Source: Thermoleophilaceae bacterium (GTDB lineage: Bacteria; Actinomycetota; Thermoleophilia; Solirubrobacterales; Thermoleophilaceae). From it: 33,758 bases of DNA. The stretch covers positions 1 to 33,758 of the forward strand of contig JAFGJG010000101.1 of assembly GCA_016929195.1 (NCBI GenBank). Direction: 5' to 3'. Shown here in pieces: positions 22,288 to 29,239 of the stretch. Below the pieces are notes generated by a model. That model worked only from the letters and a program-made list of their open reading frames with translations. It was not told where the DNA came from and did not search any database. Numbering within the stretch: position 1 is the stretch's first letter; the number at the start of each line of letters is the position of its first letter. Both the position numbers and the translations under genes were made by a program.

Positions 22288-22378
22288 CCCAAATCGCATA
22301 TGTTCCTCAGCGCGGCGCAACTCTTGTGCGAAGTCTGTGTTGCGACGGCCAATCAATGCGGCTTTAGGGAGGCTTTAG

Positions 22379-23314
22379 ATGGGCGGACGGCGCAGGCTCC
22401 TGTTGTTCGTGTCCTTGGCGGTCGTGGCGCTCACCGCGTCGTCGTGCGCCTACTACAAGGGCGCCCTCGATGCTCGCGACTCGGGCGGCGGGGTGCCGTG
22501 GTGGTGCAAGTCGAGCGAGGAGATCCCCGTGACATCGGGCCCCGCGGTCGGCACGGTCGACTGGTATGCCGGCACGCACAAGGCGCCGCTCGCGTGGGAC
22601 CAGTGCCTCGCGATGTCCGTGCAGTTCGACGCCGGCAAGAAGTTCGCCGAGGAGTGGCCGACCCGCGGAGCGGCCGAGGCCGACGGATGGCGCGAGATCA
22701 CGGGCTACGTCCCCGGCATGGGCACGCATCACGCCCGTGGCGGCATCACGCCCGCGATGCTCAACAGCCCGTCGTTCAACCGCCAGAACCCGATCCTCGA
22801 CAGCGTCGGGCTCGACGACAAGTTCGACGTCTCGACGCCGGACGTCCTCCAGTTCGACGGGAACGGGGCGAACGCCAGGCTGGTCGGGTACGACTACTAC
22901 GTGCGCACCAACACCGGGCGCCCGCCCGAGGGCTTCCCCGGGAACCTGGACTGGTGGCACCACCATCCGTGGATCTGCCACCGCAAGACGGACGCGGCGA
23001 TGATCGCCTTCAACACGAGCGACGCCAACTGCACGTCGCTGGGCGGCATCAACGTGAACCTGTCCAACTACTACATGCTCCACGTCTGGGTGCTCGACGA
23101 CATGAAGTTCCTCCCCGACGTCTTCGCGGGCCAGATCCCGTGCATCAGCGGCGGGACGGCGATCCACGATCCGAACGACCCCTGCCACTTCTCGCGGACG
23201 GGCACGACGACCGCGAGCCTGAAGACGGGGCCGGGCGGGCCGCTCACCACCGCCTCGGCGAGCGGGCCGAGCTTCGTCTGCCACATGGAGGAGGCGGCGC
23301 GCACGACCAGTTAG
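22379..23314 (+). CDS. His/Cys-rich secreted lipoprotein of unknown function
   Basis: A 311-residue exported protein. A basic start (MGGRRR), a hydrophobic segment and LTASSC (Cys23) form a somewhat atypical lipobox. The mature part is compact and aromatic-rich, with histidine clusters GMGTHHARGG (113-122) and DWWHHHPWICHR (191-202). A further His is at 235, and several Cys (43, 76, 200, 218, 255, 269) could form disulfides. Metal binding is suggested but not shown. I do not recognise the family. AGGGAGG lies 6 nt before the ATG, a strong ribosome site. The downstream EAL-DICT gene follows after 44 nt. Confidence 0.78.
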   Translation: MGGRRRLLLFVSLAVVALTASSCAYYKGALDARDSGGGVPWWCKSSEEIPVTSGPAVGTVDWYAGTHKAPLAWDQCLAMSVQFDAGKKFAEEWPTRGAAEADGWREITGYVPGMGTHHARGGITPAMLNSPSFNRQNPILDSVGLDDKFDVSTPDVLQFDGNGANARLVGYDYYVRTNTGRPPEGFPGNLDWWHHHPWICHRKTDAAMIAFNTSDANCTSLGGINVNLSNYYMLHVWVLDDMKFLPDVFAGQIPCISGGTAIHDPNDPCHFSRTGTTTASLKTGPGGPLTTASASGPSFVCHMEEAARTTS

Positions 23315-23317
23315 GTT
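23312..23317 (+). promoter_or_regulatory. Putative -10 box of the EAL-DICT gene
   Basis: TAGGTT overlaps the stop codon of the lipoprotein gene. It predicts transcription start near 23324 and a leader of about 35 nt that contains the hairpin at 23332-23364. The same hexamer occurs at the dodecin and membrane-protein promoters (27049-27066). Confidence 0.35.
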
Positions 23318-23331
23318 GCGCGCTCAAGTAA

Positions 23332-23364
23332 CCGCACGGACCTGCCGAGGCAGGTCCTGTGCGG
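23332..23364 (+). promoter_or_regulatory. Hairpin covering the start codon of the EAL-DICT gene
   Basis: The left arm from CCGCAC to GGACCTGCC pairs with GGCAGGTCC then GTGCGG, about 14-15 bp with a single bulged T (23358). The GTG start at 23359 lies in the descending arm. It may end the lipoprotein transcript, control translation of the EAL-DICT gene, or both. No U-tract follows. Confidence 0.5.
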
Positions 23365-24612
23365 GGCCGGACGGCCACACGTGATGCGGTAGAGGAGCTC
23401 CTCCGCGCGGGGGAGCTCCGTTCCGCCTACCAGCCGATAGTCGCGCTCGACTCGCTCGAGCCCGTCGGCTACGAGGCGCTCGCGCGGGGGCCCGAGGGAT
23501 CGGCCCTCGCCCGGCCCGATCAGCTGTTCGGCGCCGCGGCGGTCGCGAACCTGTCGACGGAGGTGGACGAGGCCTGCCGCCACGCCGCGGTGACCGGCGC
23601 GCTCGAGGCGGGCCTCGCGGCGCCCGCGACTCTCTTCGTCAACGCCGAGGCGTCCACGCTCGACCCCTCGCGGCGATTCCTCCCGGACGGGGAGGAGGCA
23701 GTGCGGGACGGGCGGCTGCACGTGACGGTAGAGCTGACCGAGCGCGCGCTCACCGCGCGCCCGCGCGAGCTCTTCGAGCTCGTCCGCTGGCTGCGCGACC
23801 GGGGCTTCGGCGTGGCGCTCGACGACGTGGGCGTGGACGACGGCTCGCTGGCGCTGATGCCCCTGATCGCGCCCGACGTCATCAAGCTGGACATGAGCCT
23901 CACGCGGCGGCGTCCCGACGCCGACCTCGCGCGGGTGGTCCACGCCGTCCAGGCGGAGGCCGAGCGCACCGGCGCCGCGATCGTGGCCGAGGGCATCGAG
24001 ACGGATGAGCACCTCGCGCGCGCGATCGCGCTCGGCGCCCGCTACGGCCAGGGCTGGCTGTTCGGCCGCCCGGGGCCGCTGCCCGAGCGCACGGCGCGAC
24101 CGACCGTCCCTGCGCCGATCTCGGGGGACCCGCTGGAGCCGCCGGCACCCAGCCCGTTCAGCCTGGTCGCGGCCCGGCGCTCGACCATCGTCGGCGACAA
24201 GCCGCTCCTGCTCTCCTTCTCGCGCCAGCTTGAGGCGCGCGCGCTCGAGCTCGGCCGTGAGGTCGTGGTCCTCTCGACCTTCCAGGATGCGCGCTTCTTC
24301 ACACCGCGCTCGGCCGAGCTCTACCGCTGCCTGGGAGAGCACGCGGTGCTCGTCGGCGCCTTCGGCGTCGGCATCCCCGGCAGCCCCGCGGCCGGCGTCC
24401 GCGGCGTGGCGCTCGAGGAGAGCGAGGCGCTGCGCGGCGAGTGGAACGTCATCGTCCTCGCACCCCACTTCGCGGCCGCCTTCGTCGGGCGCGACCTCGG
24501 CGACGGCGGGCCGGACGCCTCGCGACGCTTCGAGTTCGCGATCACGCACGACCGCGGCCTCGTGATCGAGGCCGCGCGGACGCTGCTGCTCAGGACTGCG
24601 CGCGCGACCTGA
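23359..24612 (+). CDS. EAL-domain c-di-GMP phosphodiesterase with C-terminal DICT sensor domain
   Basis: A 417-residue cytosolic protein. The EAL domain (about 10-240) keeps the expected catalytic and metal residues: YEALARG (Glu39), Asn in LFVNAEAS, VELTERAL, the Asp pair in LDDVGVDDGSL, Lys in VIKLDMSLTR, AEGIET and GQGWLFGRPG. Loop 6 is unusual (DDVGVDDGS instead of DDFGTGYSS). Residues about 255-417 match the DICT sensory domain (SFSRQLEARALELG; VVLSTFQDARFFTP). It probably degrades c-di-GMP in response to a signal. GTG at 23359 is the only start after the in-frame TAA at 23329. The last 23 nt overlap egtD on the other strand. Confidence 0.88.
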   Translation: MRGRTATRDAVEELLRAGELRSAYQPIVALDSLEPVGYEALARGPEGSALARPDQLFGAAAVANLSTEVDEACRHAAVTGALEAGLAAPATLFVNAEASTLDPSRRFLPDGEEAVRDGRLHVTVELTERALTARPRELFELVRWLRDRGFGVALDDVGVDDGSLALMPLIAPDVIKLDMSLTRRRPDADLARVVHAVQAEAERTGAAIVAEGIETDEHLARAIALGARYGQGWLFGRPGPLPERTARPTVPAPISGDPLEPPAPSPFSLVAARRSTIVGDKPLLLSFSRQLEARALELGREVVVLSTFQDARFFTPRSAELYRCLGEHAVLVGAFGVGIPGSPAAGVRGVALEESEALRGEWNVIVLAPHFAAAFVGRDLGDGGPDASRRFEFAITHDRGLVIEAARTLLLRTARAT

Positions 24613-25585
24613 AGGGCTCTGCCGGCGACGCCACGGCCAGGCCGAACAGGCCGCCGTCGTCCGTGAGGAAGTCGTCGAGCCGGAGCCCCGCCTGCCCGAG
24701 CTCGGCGCGAACCGCGTCGCGCGTGAACTTGGCGCTGATCTCGGTGCGGATCTCCTCGCCGTCGGCGAAGCGCACGTCGAGGTTCATCCCGTCGATGTGG
24801 ACGAGCTGCGCCCCATTCGCGCGCAGGCGCATCTCGATCCAGGAGTTCGCCTCGTCGAAGAACGCCACGTGCTCGAACGACTCGGGGTCGAAGTCGGCGC
24901 CGAGCCCCTCGTTCACCACGCGCAGAACGTTGCGGTTGAACTCCGCGGTCACGCCCTCGCTGTCGTTGTATGCGGCCTCGAGCATCGCGCGGTCCTTGAC
25001 GAGGTCGGTGCCGATCACCAGGCGGTCCTCGGGCGCCATCGCGGTCCGCAGCCTGCGCAGGAAGCGGGCGCGCTCCTCGGGGTAGAGGTTCCCGATCGTC
25101 CCTCCGAGGAAGGCGAACAGGCGTCGCCGGCCGTCGGGCACATGGGCGAGGTCGCGCCCGAAGTCCCCGACCACGCCGTGAACCTCGAGCCCGGGGTAGA
25201 GCTCCACGAGCTCGACCGCGCACGCCTTGACGACCGACTCGTCCACGTCGAAGGGCACGTAGCGCCGCAGCGAGCCCGCGCCCGCCATGGCATAGAGCAG
25301 CGCACGCGTCTTCGAGGCGGTGCCCGAGCCGAGCTCCACGAGCTCCTCGGCGCGGCTGTCCGCGACGATGTCCGGTGCGTGGCGGTTGAGGATCGCGCGC
25401 TCGCAGCGGCTCGGGTAGTACTCGGGCAGCGTCGTGATCCGGTCGAAGAGCTCGGAGCCGCGCTCGTCGTAGAAGTACTTCGGCGGCAGCTCCTTGAGCG
25501 GCCGGGCCAGCCCGGCGCGCACGTCGGCGCCGAGGGTGTCCAGCACGTCGCAGTGGTCGATGCGAACCGCCTCGGCGACGCTCAT
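24590..25585 (-). CDS. egtD: L-histidine N-alpha-methyltransferase
   Basis: First enzyme of ergothioneine synthesis, making hercynine from histidine with three S-adenosylmethionine; 331 residues. ATG at 25585 gives MSVAEAVRIDHC. The methyltransferase fold is clear: PPKYFYDERGSELFDRIT, LPEYYPSRCERAIL, VELGSGTASKTRALL, the SAM acidic segment YVPFDVDESVV, and FLGGTIGNLYPEE. The C-terminal substrate region has AYNDSEGVTAEFNRNVLRVV. These match EgtD/DUF2260 proteins at normal length. Its ATG overlaps the egtB stop (ATGA), so the two are coupled. egtA, egtC and egtE are not in this window. Confidence 0.93.
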   Translation of the reverse strand: MSVAEAVRIDHCDVLDTLGADVRAGLARPLKELPPKYFYDERGSELFDRITTLPEYYPSRCERAILNRHAPDIVADSRAEELVELGSGTASKTRALLYAMAGAGSLRRYVPFDVDESVVKACAVELVELYPGLEVHGVVGDFGRDLAHVPDGRRRLFAFLGGTIGNLYPEERARFLRRLRTAMAPEDRLVIGTDLVKDRAMLEAAYNDSEGVTAEFNRNVLRVVNEGLGADFDPESFEHVAFFDEANSWIEMRLRANGAQLVHIDGMNLDVRFADGEEIRTEISAKFTRDAVRAELGQAGLRLDDFLTDDGGLFGLAVASPAEPFRSRAQS

Positions 25586-26769
25586 GCCGCCTCCGCGCAG
25601 CGGAACCCGGCGAAGATCTGGCGCCGCTGCGGCAGGTCCCAGTTGCGGAACGTCTCGCGCGCGACCGCCGGCCGCGTGGCCCAGGACGCCCCGCGCAGCA
25701 CGCGGTAGCCGCGGTCGAAGAACACCTCGGAGTACTCGGGATACGGGAACGCCGCGAAGCCGGGGTAGGCGGAGAACTCGCTCGCGGTCCACTCCCAGCA
25801 GTCGCCCACGAACGGGCCTGCCGGGCCGGGGCCGAAGTCGAGCTGGTCGAGGTGTCCGCGCCCGCCGCCGGACGCGGCCGCGGCGCGCTCCCACTCCGCC
25901 TCGGTGGGCAGGCGCGCGCCGCGCCAGCGCGCGAACGCGTCCGCCTCGAACCAGGACACGTGCATGACGGGGAGCCCGGGCTCGAGCTCGGCCTCGCGGT
26001 CGAAGCGGCGCTCGCCGCCGTCGGCGGTCCAGTAGAGCGGCCGCTCCCAGCCCTCGCGCAGGCGGTGCGCCCAGCCCTCCTCGGCCCAGAGCTCCTCCCG
26101 CCGGTAGCCGTCGTCCTCCACGAACTCGAGGAAGGCGTCGTTCGTGACCGGCGCGCGGTCGATCGCGAACGGGGCGAGCGCGACGCCGTGGCGCGGGCGC
26201 TCGTTGTCGTAGGCGAATCCGGCACCGGGGTCGCCGAGCTCGAAGGTGCCGCCGTCCACGCGCAGGACGCCCGCGGCCGCTGCGCCGGACGGTGCATCGC
26301 GGTCGGGGGCATAGACGCCGGGCTCGGCGAGCTGGAGCGTCTGGAGCATGGTCTCGTCGTGCTGGTGCTCGTGCTGCGCGACGAGCTGCCAGACGTGATG
26401 GCCCGGGCCGGCGGCCGCCAGGACCTCGAGCGAGCGCTCGCGCACCTCCGCGAGGTAGTCGAGCGCGTCGTCGCGGCGCAGGTAGGGGATGTCACCGCGC
26501 TTCGAGCGCGGCGTCTCGAATGCGTCGTAGAGCTCCGCGAGCTCGGGCCGCAGCAGGTCGAGCCCGCCCGTGCGGTGGCAGACCCAGAGGTCCTCGTACG
26601 CCGCGATGTGGCCGAGGTCCCAGACGAGCGGGCTCATCAGCGGGTCGTGCACGCGGTGGAGGTCCACATCGGACACCGGCTCCACGAGCCGGAGGGTCCG
26701 GTCGCGTGCCTCTTCGAGAAGCACGTCGACCCCTCCAGGGGGCAGTGTTCGGATCTCGGCAGGACGCAC
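25582..26769 (-). CDS. egtB: Ergothioneine biosynthesis sulfoxide synthase
   Basis: Iron-dependent enzyme that forms the C-S bond on hercynine using oxygen and a thiol donor; 395 residues. The N-terminal DinB-like domain has SPLVWDLGHIAAYEDLWV and the iron triad HX3HXE in QHEHQHDETMLQ. The C-terminal FGE-sulfatase-like domain has PVMHVSWFEADAFARWRGAR, LPTEAEWERAAA, DCWEWTASEFSAYPG and VLRGASWATRPA. GTG at 26769 is the start; a TAGTCT box lies 13 nt upstream, giving a very short leader. It lies downstream of dodecin on the same strand and is probably transcribed separately with egtD. Confidence 0.93.
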   Translation of the reverse strand: MRPAEIRTLPPGGVDVLLEEARDRTLRLVEPVSDVDLHRVHDPLMSPLVWDLGHIAAYEDLWVCHRTGGLDLLRPELAELYDAFETPRSKRGDIPYLRRDDALDYLAEVRERSLEVLAAAGPGHHVWQLVAQHEHQHDETMLQTLQLAEPGVYAPDRDAPSGAAAAGVLRVDGGTFELGDPGAGFAYDNERPRHGVALAPFAIDRAPVTNDAFLEFVEDDGYRREELWAEEGWAHRLREGWERPLYWTADGGERRFDREAELEPGLPVMHVSWFEADAFARWRGARLPTEAEWERAAAASGGGRGHLDQLDFGPGPAGPFVGDCWEWTASEFSAYPGFAAFPYPEYSEVFFDRGYRVLRGASWATRPAVARETFRNWDLPQRRQIFAGFRCAEAA

Positions 26770-26803
26770 GGGGGCCGCGCTCAGACTACCGAGGCCCCTT
26801 TTT
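26770..26803 (+). terminator. Intrinsic terminator on the plus strand, antisense to the egtB leader
   Basis: GGGGCC (26771-26776) and GGCCCC (26793-26798) form a 6-bp GC stem with a 16-nt loop, followed by five T (26799-26803) on the plus strand. No plus-strand gene ends here; the nearest upstream plus gene is EAL-DICT, ending 2.2 kb earlier. The minus-strand egtB -10 box lies within the loop. Confidence 0.45.
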
Positions 26804-26812
26804 CGTTACGGG

Positions 26813-27019
26813 CTACTCCGAGACGCGCTCCACCAGGAACGAGATGCGCACCAGCGCACGCCACTCGTCGAGGTTGTCGCCCCGCAGCCCGGTGGAGACG
26901 ACGTCGACCGCCTTGACGTTCCGGAGCGTCTGCCGCGCGTCGTCGAGCGCCGCCTTGACCGCCCCGTCGGAGCTCTCCGGTGAGCTCCCCACCACTTCGA
27001 TGATCTTCGTTACCGCCAT
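26813..27019 (-). CDS. Dodecin family flavin-binding protein
   Basis: A 68-residue dodecin-like protein. Dodecins form hollow dodecamers that store or buffer flavins such as FMN and riboflavin and protect against light and oxidative damage. It starts MAVTKIIEVVGSSPES and shows the single-helix/three-strand pattern with AVKAALDDARQTLRNVKAVD and ALVRISFLVERV. A Trp is present late in the chain (EWRA), and the position of the flavin-stacking Trp differs from archaeal dodecin. AGGAG lies just before the ATG, and a TAGGTT box gives a leader of about 22 nt. Divergent from the membrane-protein gene. Confidence 0.88.
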   Translation of the reverse strand: MAVTKIIEVVGSSPESSDGAVKAALDDARQTLRNVKAVDVVSTGLRGDNLDEWRALVRISFLVERVSE

Positions 27020-27048
27020 GCCTCTCCTCTCGGTCGGACCTCGCGGGG

Positions 27049-27066
27049 AACCTACCGTGTTAGGTT
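27049..27066. promoter_or_regulatory. Mirror-image divergent promoter: two TAGGTT boxes
   Basis: AACCTA (27049-27054), six bases, then TAGGTT (27061-27066) form an exact inverted repeat. On the minus strand the first arm reads TAGGTT and serves dodecin with a Shine-Dalgarno-containing leader. On the plus strand the second arm ends 8 nt before the ATG at 27075, a leaderless arrangement. The two boxes are identical but face outward. A repressor binding this repeat would silence both. Confidence 0.55.
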
Positions 27067-27074
27067 GCAGCGCG

Positions 27075-27581
27075 ATGGAGGCTTCGAGGGCGGAGCGACG
27101 CGGCGACTATCTCGATCTGTCGAAGCTGTCGCCGGGCGAGTACATGGGCATGGCGGCGGCCGTCGTGCTGTTCCTCTCGCTGTTCCTTCCCTGGTTCACC
27201 ACGAGCAGCTCGAACGAGTTCTCTCAACTCAACGACGGCGCGATCGCGAATGGCGACAAGGCGAGCGCGTGGCAGGTCTTCTCGACGCTCGACATCCTGC
27301 TCGTGCTCGCCTGCAGCGCGCCTTTCATCCTGTCCTGGATCCTGGCGCGCGGGCACAAGCTGACCTGGAAGCCGGGCGAGGTGACCATGATCGTGGGGAT
27401 GACCGCCTTCGTGCTGATCCTCTGCAACGGGATCATCCTGGGGCGGCCCGGTGACAGCGTGGACATCGGCCTCGGGATCGGCTACTTCGTCGGCCTTCTC
27501 GCCGCCGCCGGGATGCTGGCGGCCGGCTACCTGCGCCAGGCGTTCTACACCACCGCGCGCAAGCCCCCGGGCGTGATCTAG
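27075..27581 (+). CDS. Small integral membrane protein of unknown function
   Basis: A 168-residue protein with a short charged N-terminus (MEASRAERRGDYLDL) and about four hydrophobic helices (roughly 25-45, 72-92, 103-122 and 130-150). The first outer loop is Ser/Asn-rich (FTTSSSNEFSQLNDGAIANG). It ends in a basic tail. I do not recognise a family; conserved membrane proteins of this size are common in actinobacteria. ATG at 27075 is chosen because a TAGGTT box ends 8 nt upstream and the hydrophobic core follows. The FBPase gene starts 3 nt after its stop, so co-transcription is likely. Confidence 0.75.
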   Translation: MEASRAERRGDYLDLSKLSPGEYMGMAAAVVLFLSLFLPWFTTSSSNEFSQLNDGAIANGDKASAWQVFSTLDILLVLACSAPFILSWILARGHKLTWKPGEVTMIVGMTAFVLILCNGIILGRPGDSVDIGLGIGYFVGLLAAAGMLAAGYLRQAFYTTARKPPGVI

Positions 27582-27584
27582 GGA

Positions 27585-28583
27585 ATGGCCGAGGGCTCGG
27601 CGCGTCCCGATCGCAACCTCGCGATCGAGCTGGTGCGGACGACGGAGTACGCCGCGCTCGCCTGCTCGCGCTGGATCGGGCGCGGGGAGAAGGAGTCGGC
27701 CGACGGCGCAGCTGTGGACGCGATGCGCCTGATGCTCGACACGGTCTCCATGGACGGCCGCGTCGTGATCGGGGAGGGCGAGAAGGACGAGGCGCCGATG
27801 CTCTACAACGGCGAGAGCATCGGCGACGGCTCGCCGCCGCAGGTGGACATCGCGGTCGACCCGCTCGAGGGCACGGAGCTGTGCGCGAAGGGCCTGCCCA
27901 ACGCCATCGCGACGATCGCGCTGTCGGAGCGGGGCACGATGTTCGACCCGGGCCCGTGCGTCTACATGCTGAAGATGGCCACGTCGCGCGACATGGCCGA
28001 CCTGCTCGACCCGGACCGGCCGCTGCCGGAGACGCTCAAGCTCATGGCCAAGCGGAAGGGCGTGGGGGTCGGCGACCTGGTCGTGATCATGCTCGACCGG
28101 CCGCGCCACGACGAGGCGATGGCGGAGATCCGCCGGGCCGGCGCCCGGATCCGCCTGATCCCGCACGGCGACGTGTCCGCGGCGCTCGTCGCGGTCACCG
28201 AGGGATCGCCCGTGGACCTGCTCTGGGGGATCGGCGGCACGCCCGAGGGGGTGCTCGCGGCCGCCGCCATCAAGTGCACGGGCGGCACGATCGTCGGGCG
28301 GCTGTGGCCGCGCGACGAGGACGAGCGCAGCGCCGCGCTCGAGGCCGGCTACGACCTCGACGAGGTGCTCGACACCAACCGGCTCGTGTCCGGCGACGAC
28401 GTGCACTTCGCCGCCACCGGCGTCACGGACGGCGAGATGCTCGAAGGCGTCCACCTGGTCGGCCCCGAGGGCGCGACCACCGAGTCGATCTCGATGCGGT
28501 CGCGCTCCGGCACGGTCCGCACGATCACCGCGCGCCACGACCGCGCGAAGCTGCGCGAGATCACCTCGCAGCGCGTGGGCTAG
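27585..28583 (+). CDS. glpX: Class II fructose-1,6-bisphosphatase
   Basis: Gluconeogenic enzyme hydrolysing fructose-1,6-bisphosphate to fructose-6-phosphate; 332 residues, the normal length for GlpX. The metal- and phosphate-binding signature is VDPLEGTELCAKGLPNA (about 90-106), preceded by VVIGEGEKDEAPMLYNGE. Other family segments are IPHGDVSAAL, LLWGIGGTPEGVLAAAAIKC and FAATGVTDGEMLEGV. The ATG lies 3 nt after the stop of the membrane-protein gene; no Shine-Dalgarno is obvious, so translational coupling is likely. Its TAG overlaps the stop of the convergent gene by two bases within CTAG. Confidence 0.93.
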   Translation: MAEGSARPDRNLAIELVRTTEYAALACSRWIGRGEKESADGAAVDAMRLMLDTVSMDGRVVIGEGEKDEAPMLYNGESIGDGSPPQVDIAVDPLEGTELCAKGLPNAIATIALSERGTMFDPGPCVYMLKMATSRDMADLLDPDRPLPETLKLMAKRKGVGVGDLVVIMLDRPRHDEAMAEIRRAGARIRLIPHGDVSAALVAVTEGSPVDLLWGIGGTPEGVLAAAAIKCTGGTIVGRLWPRDEDERSAALEAGYDLDEVLDTNRLVSGDDVHFAATGVTDGEMLEGVHLVGPEGATTESISMRSRSGTVRTITARHDRAKLREITSQRVG

Positions 28584-29239
28584 GGATCGGGCGCGGTCAG
28601 CGCGCCGACGTTCGACTCCACCAGATCGAGGTTCGCCAGCGACCGGAGGAAGGCGTGGGTGACGATCACGTGGATCCGCAGCTGCGTCTCGTTGTAGATG
28701 ATGCGCCCGATCCGCGAGAACCAGCCCCAGCCGGCGATCAGCGGGTAGAAGTTCACGACCTCGGACGAGATCGTGGCGCGCGCCTCGTCCGGCGAGCCGG
28801 CGTCGTCTGGCAAGCGCTCCACGGTCAGGCGCAGATAGCCGCGCCCGCGTCCCGAGGGCGCGACAAGGAAGCCGCGGTCGATCGGCCACGTGACCCTGCC
28901 GCCGTCCGACTCGATCGTGTACTCGGGCTTGTGGAACCGGAGCAGCACGAACGGGCGCCGGAACACGACGACCTCGCGCGAGTCATCGCTGTAGAAGACG
29001 CGGAGGATGCCGAGCGAGAAGCGCGTCAGGAAGCGCCAGTAGGTCGCCGCGAGCCGCTCCAGGTACTCCGGCGACCAGACCCTGTCGAGCTCTTCGCGCG
29101 GCAGCGTGACCTCGGCCACCTGCTTGCTCCCGATGCTTCCGTCGGCCGCGTATTCGGAGCGCGGCACGCGCACGATCTGCACGCGCGCGCGGGCGCGGCG
29201 CTCGCGCTCGAGCAGCCGGCGCGGGTCGCGCTTCCTCAC
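28580..29239 (-). CDS. Conserved-looking protein of unknown function, coupled to moeA
   Basis: A 219-residue protein that I cannot assign. The N-terminus is very basic (about 20 residues). The rest is a soluble alpha/beta pattern with aromatic-rich segments: EYLERLAATYWRFLTRF, VVVFRRPFVLLRFHKPEY and VTWPIDRGFLVAPSGRGRG. A strong C-terminal stretch reads NFYPLIAGWGWFSRIGRIIY and NETQLRIHVIVTHAFLRSLA. The layout is reminiscent of a ligand-binding START/SRPBCC-like fold, but this is a guess. GTG at 29239 overlaps the moeA stop (GTGA), so it is translated with MoeA. Convergent stop overlap with glpX. Confidence 0.75.
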   Translation of the reverse strand: MRKRDPRRLLERERRARARVQIVRVPRSEYAADGSIGSKQVAEVTLPREELDRVWSPEYLERLAATYWRFLTRFSLGILRVFYSDDSREVVVFRRPFVLLRFHKPEYTIESDGGRVTWPIDRGFLVAPSGRGRGYLRLTVERLPDDAGSPDEARATISSEVVNFYPLIAGWGWFSRIGRIIYNETQLRIHVIVTHAFLRSLANLDLVESNVGALTAPDP

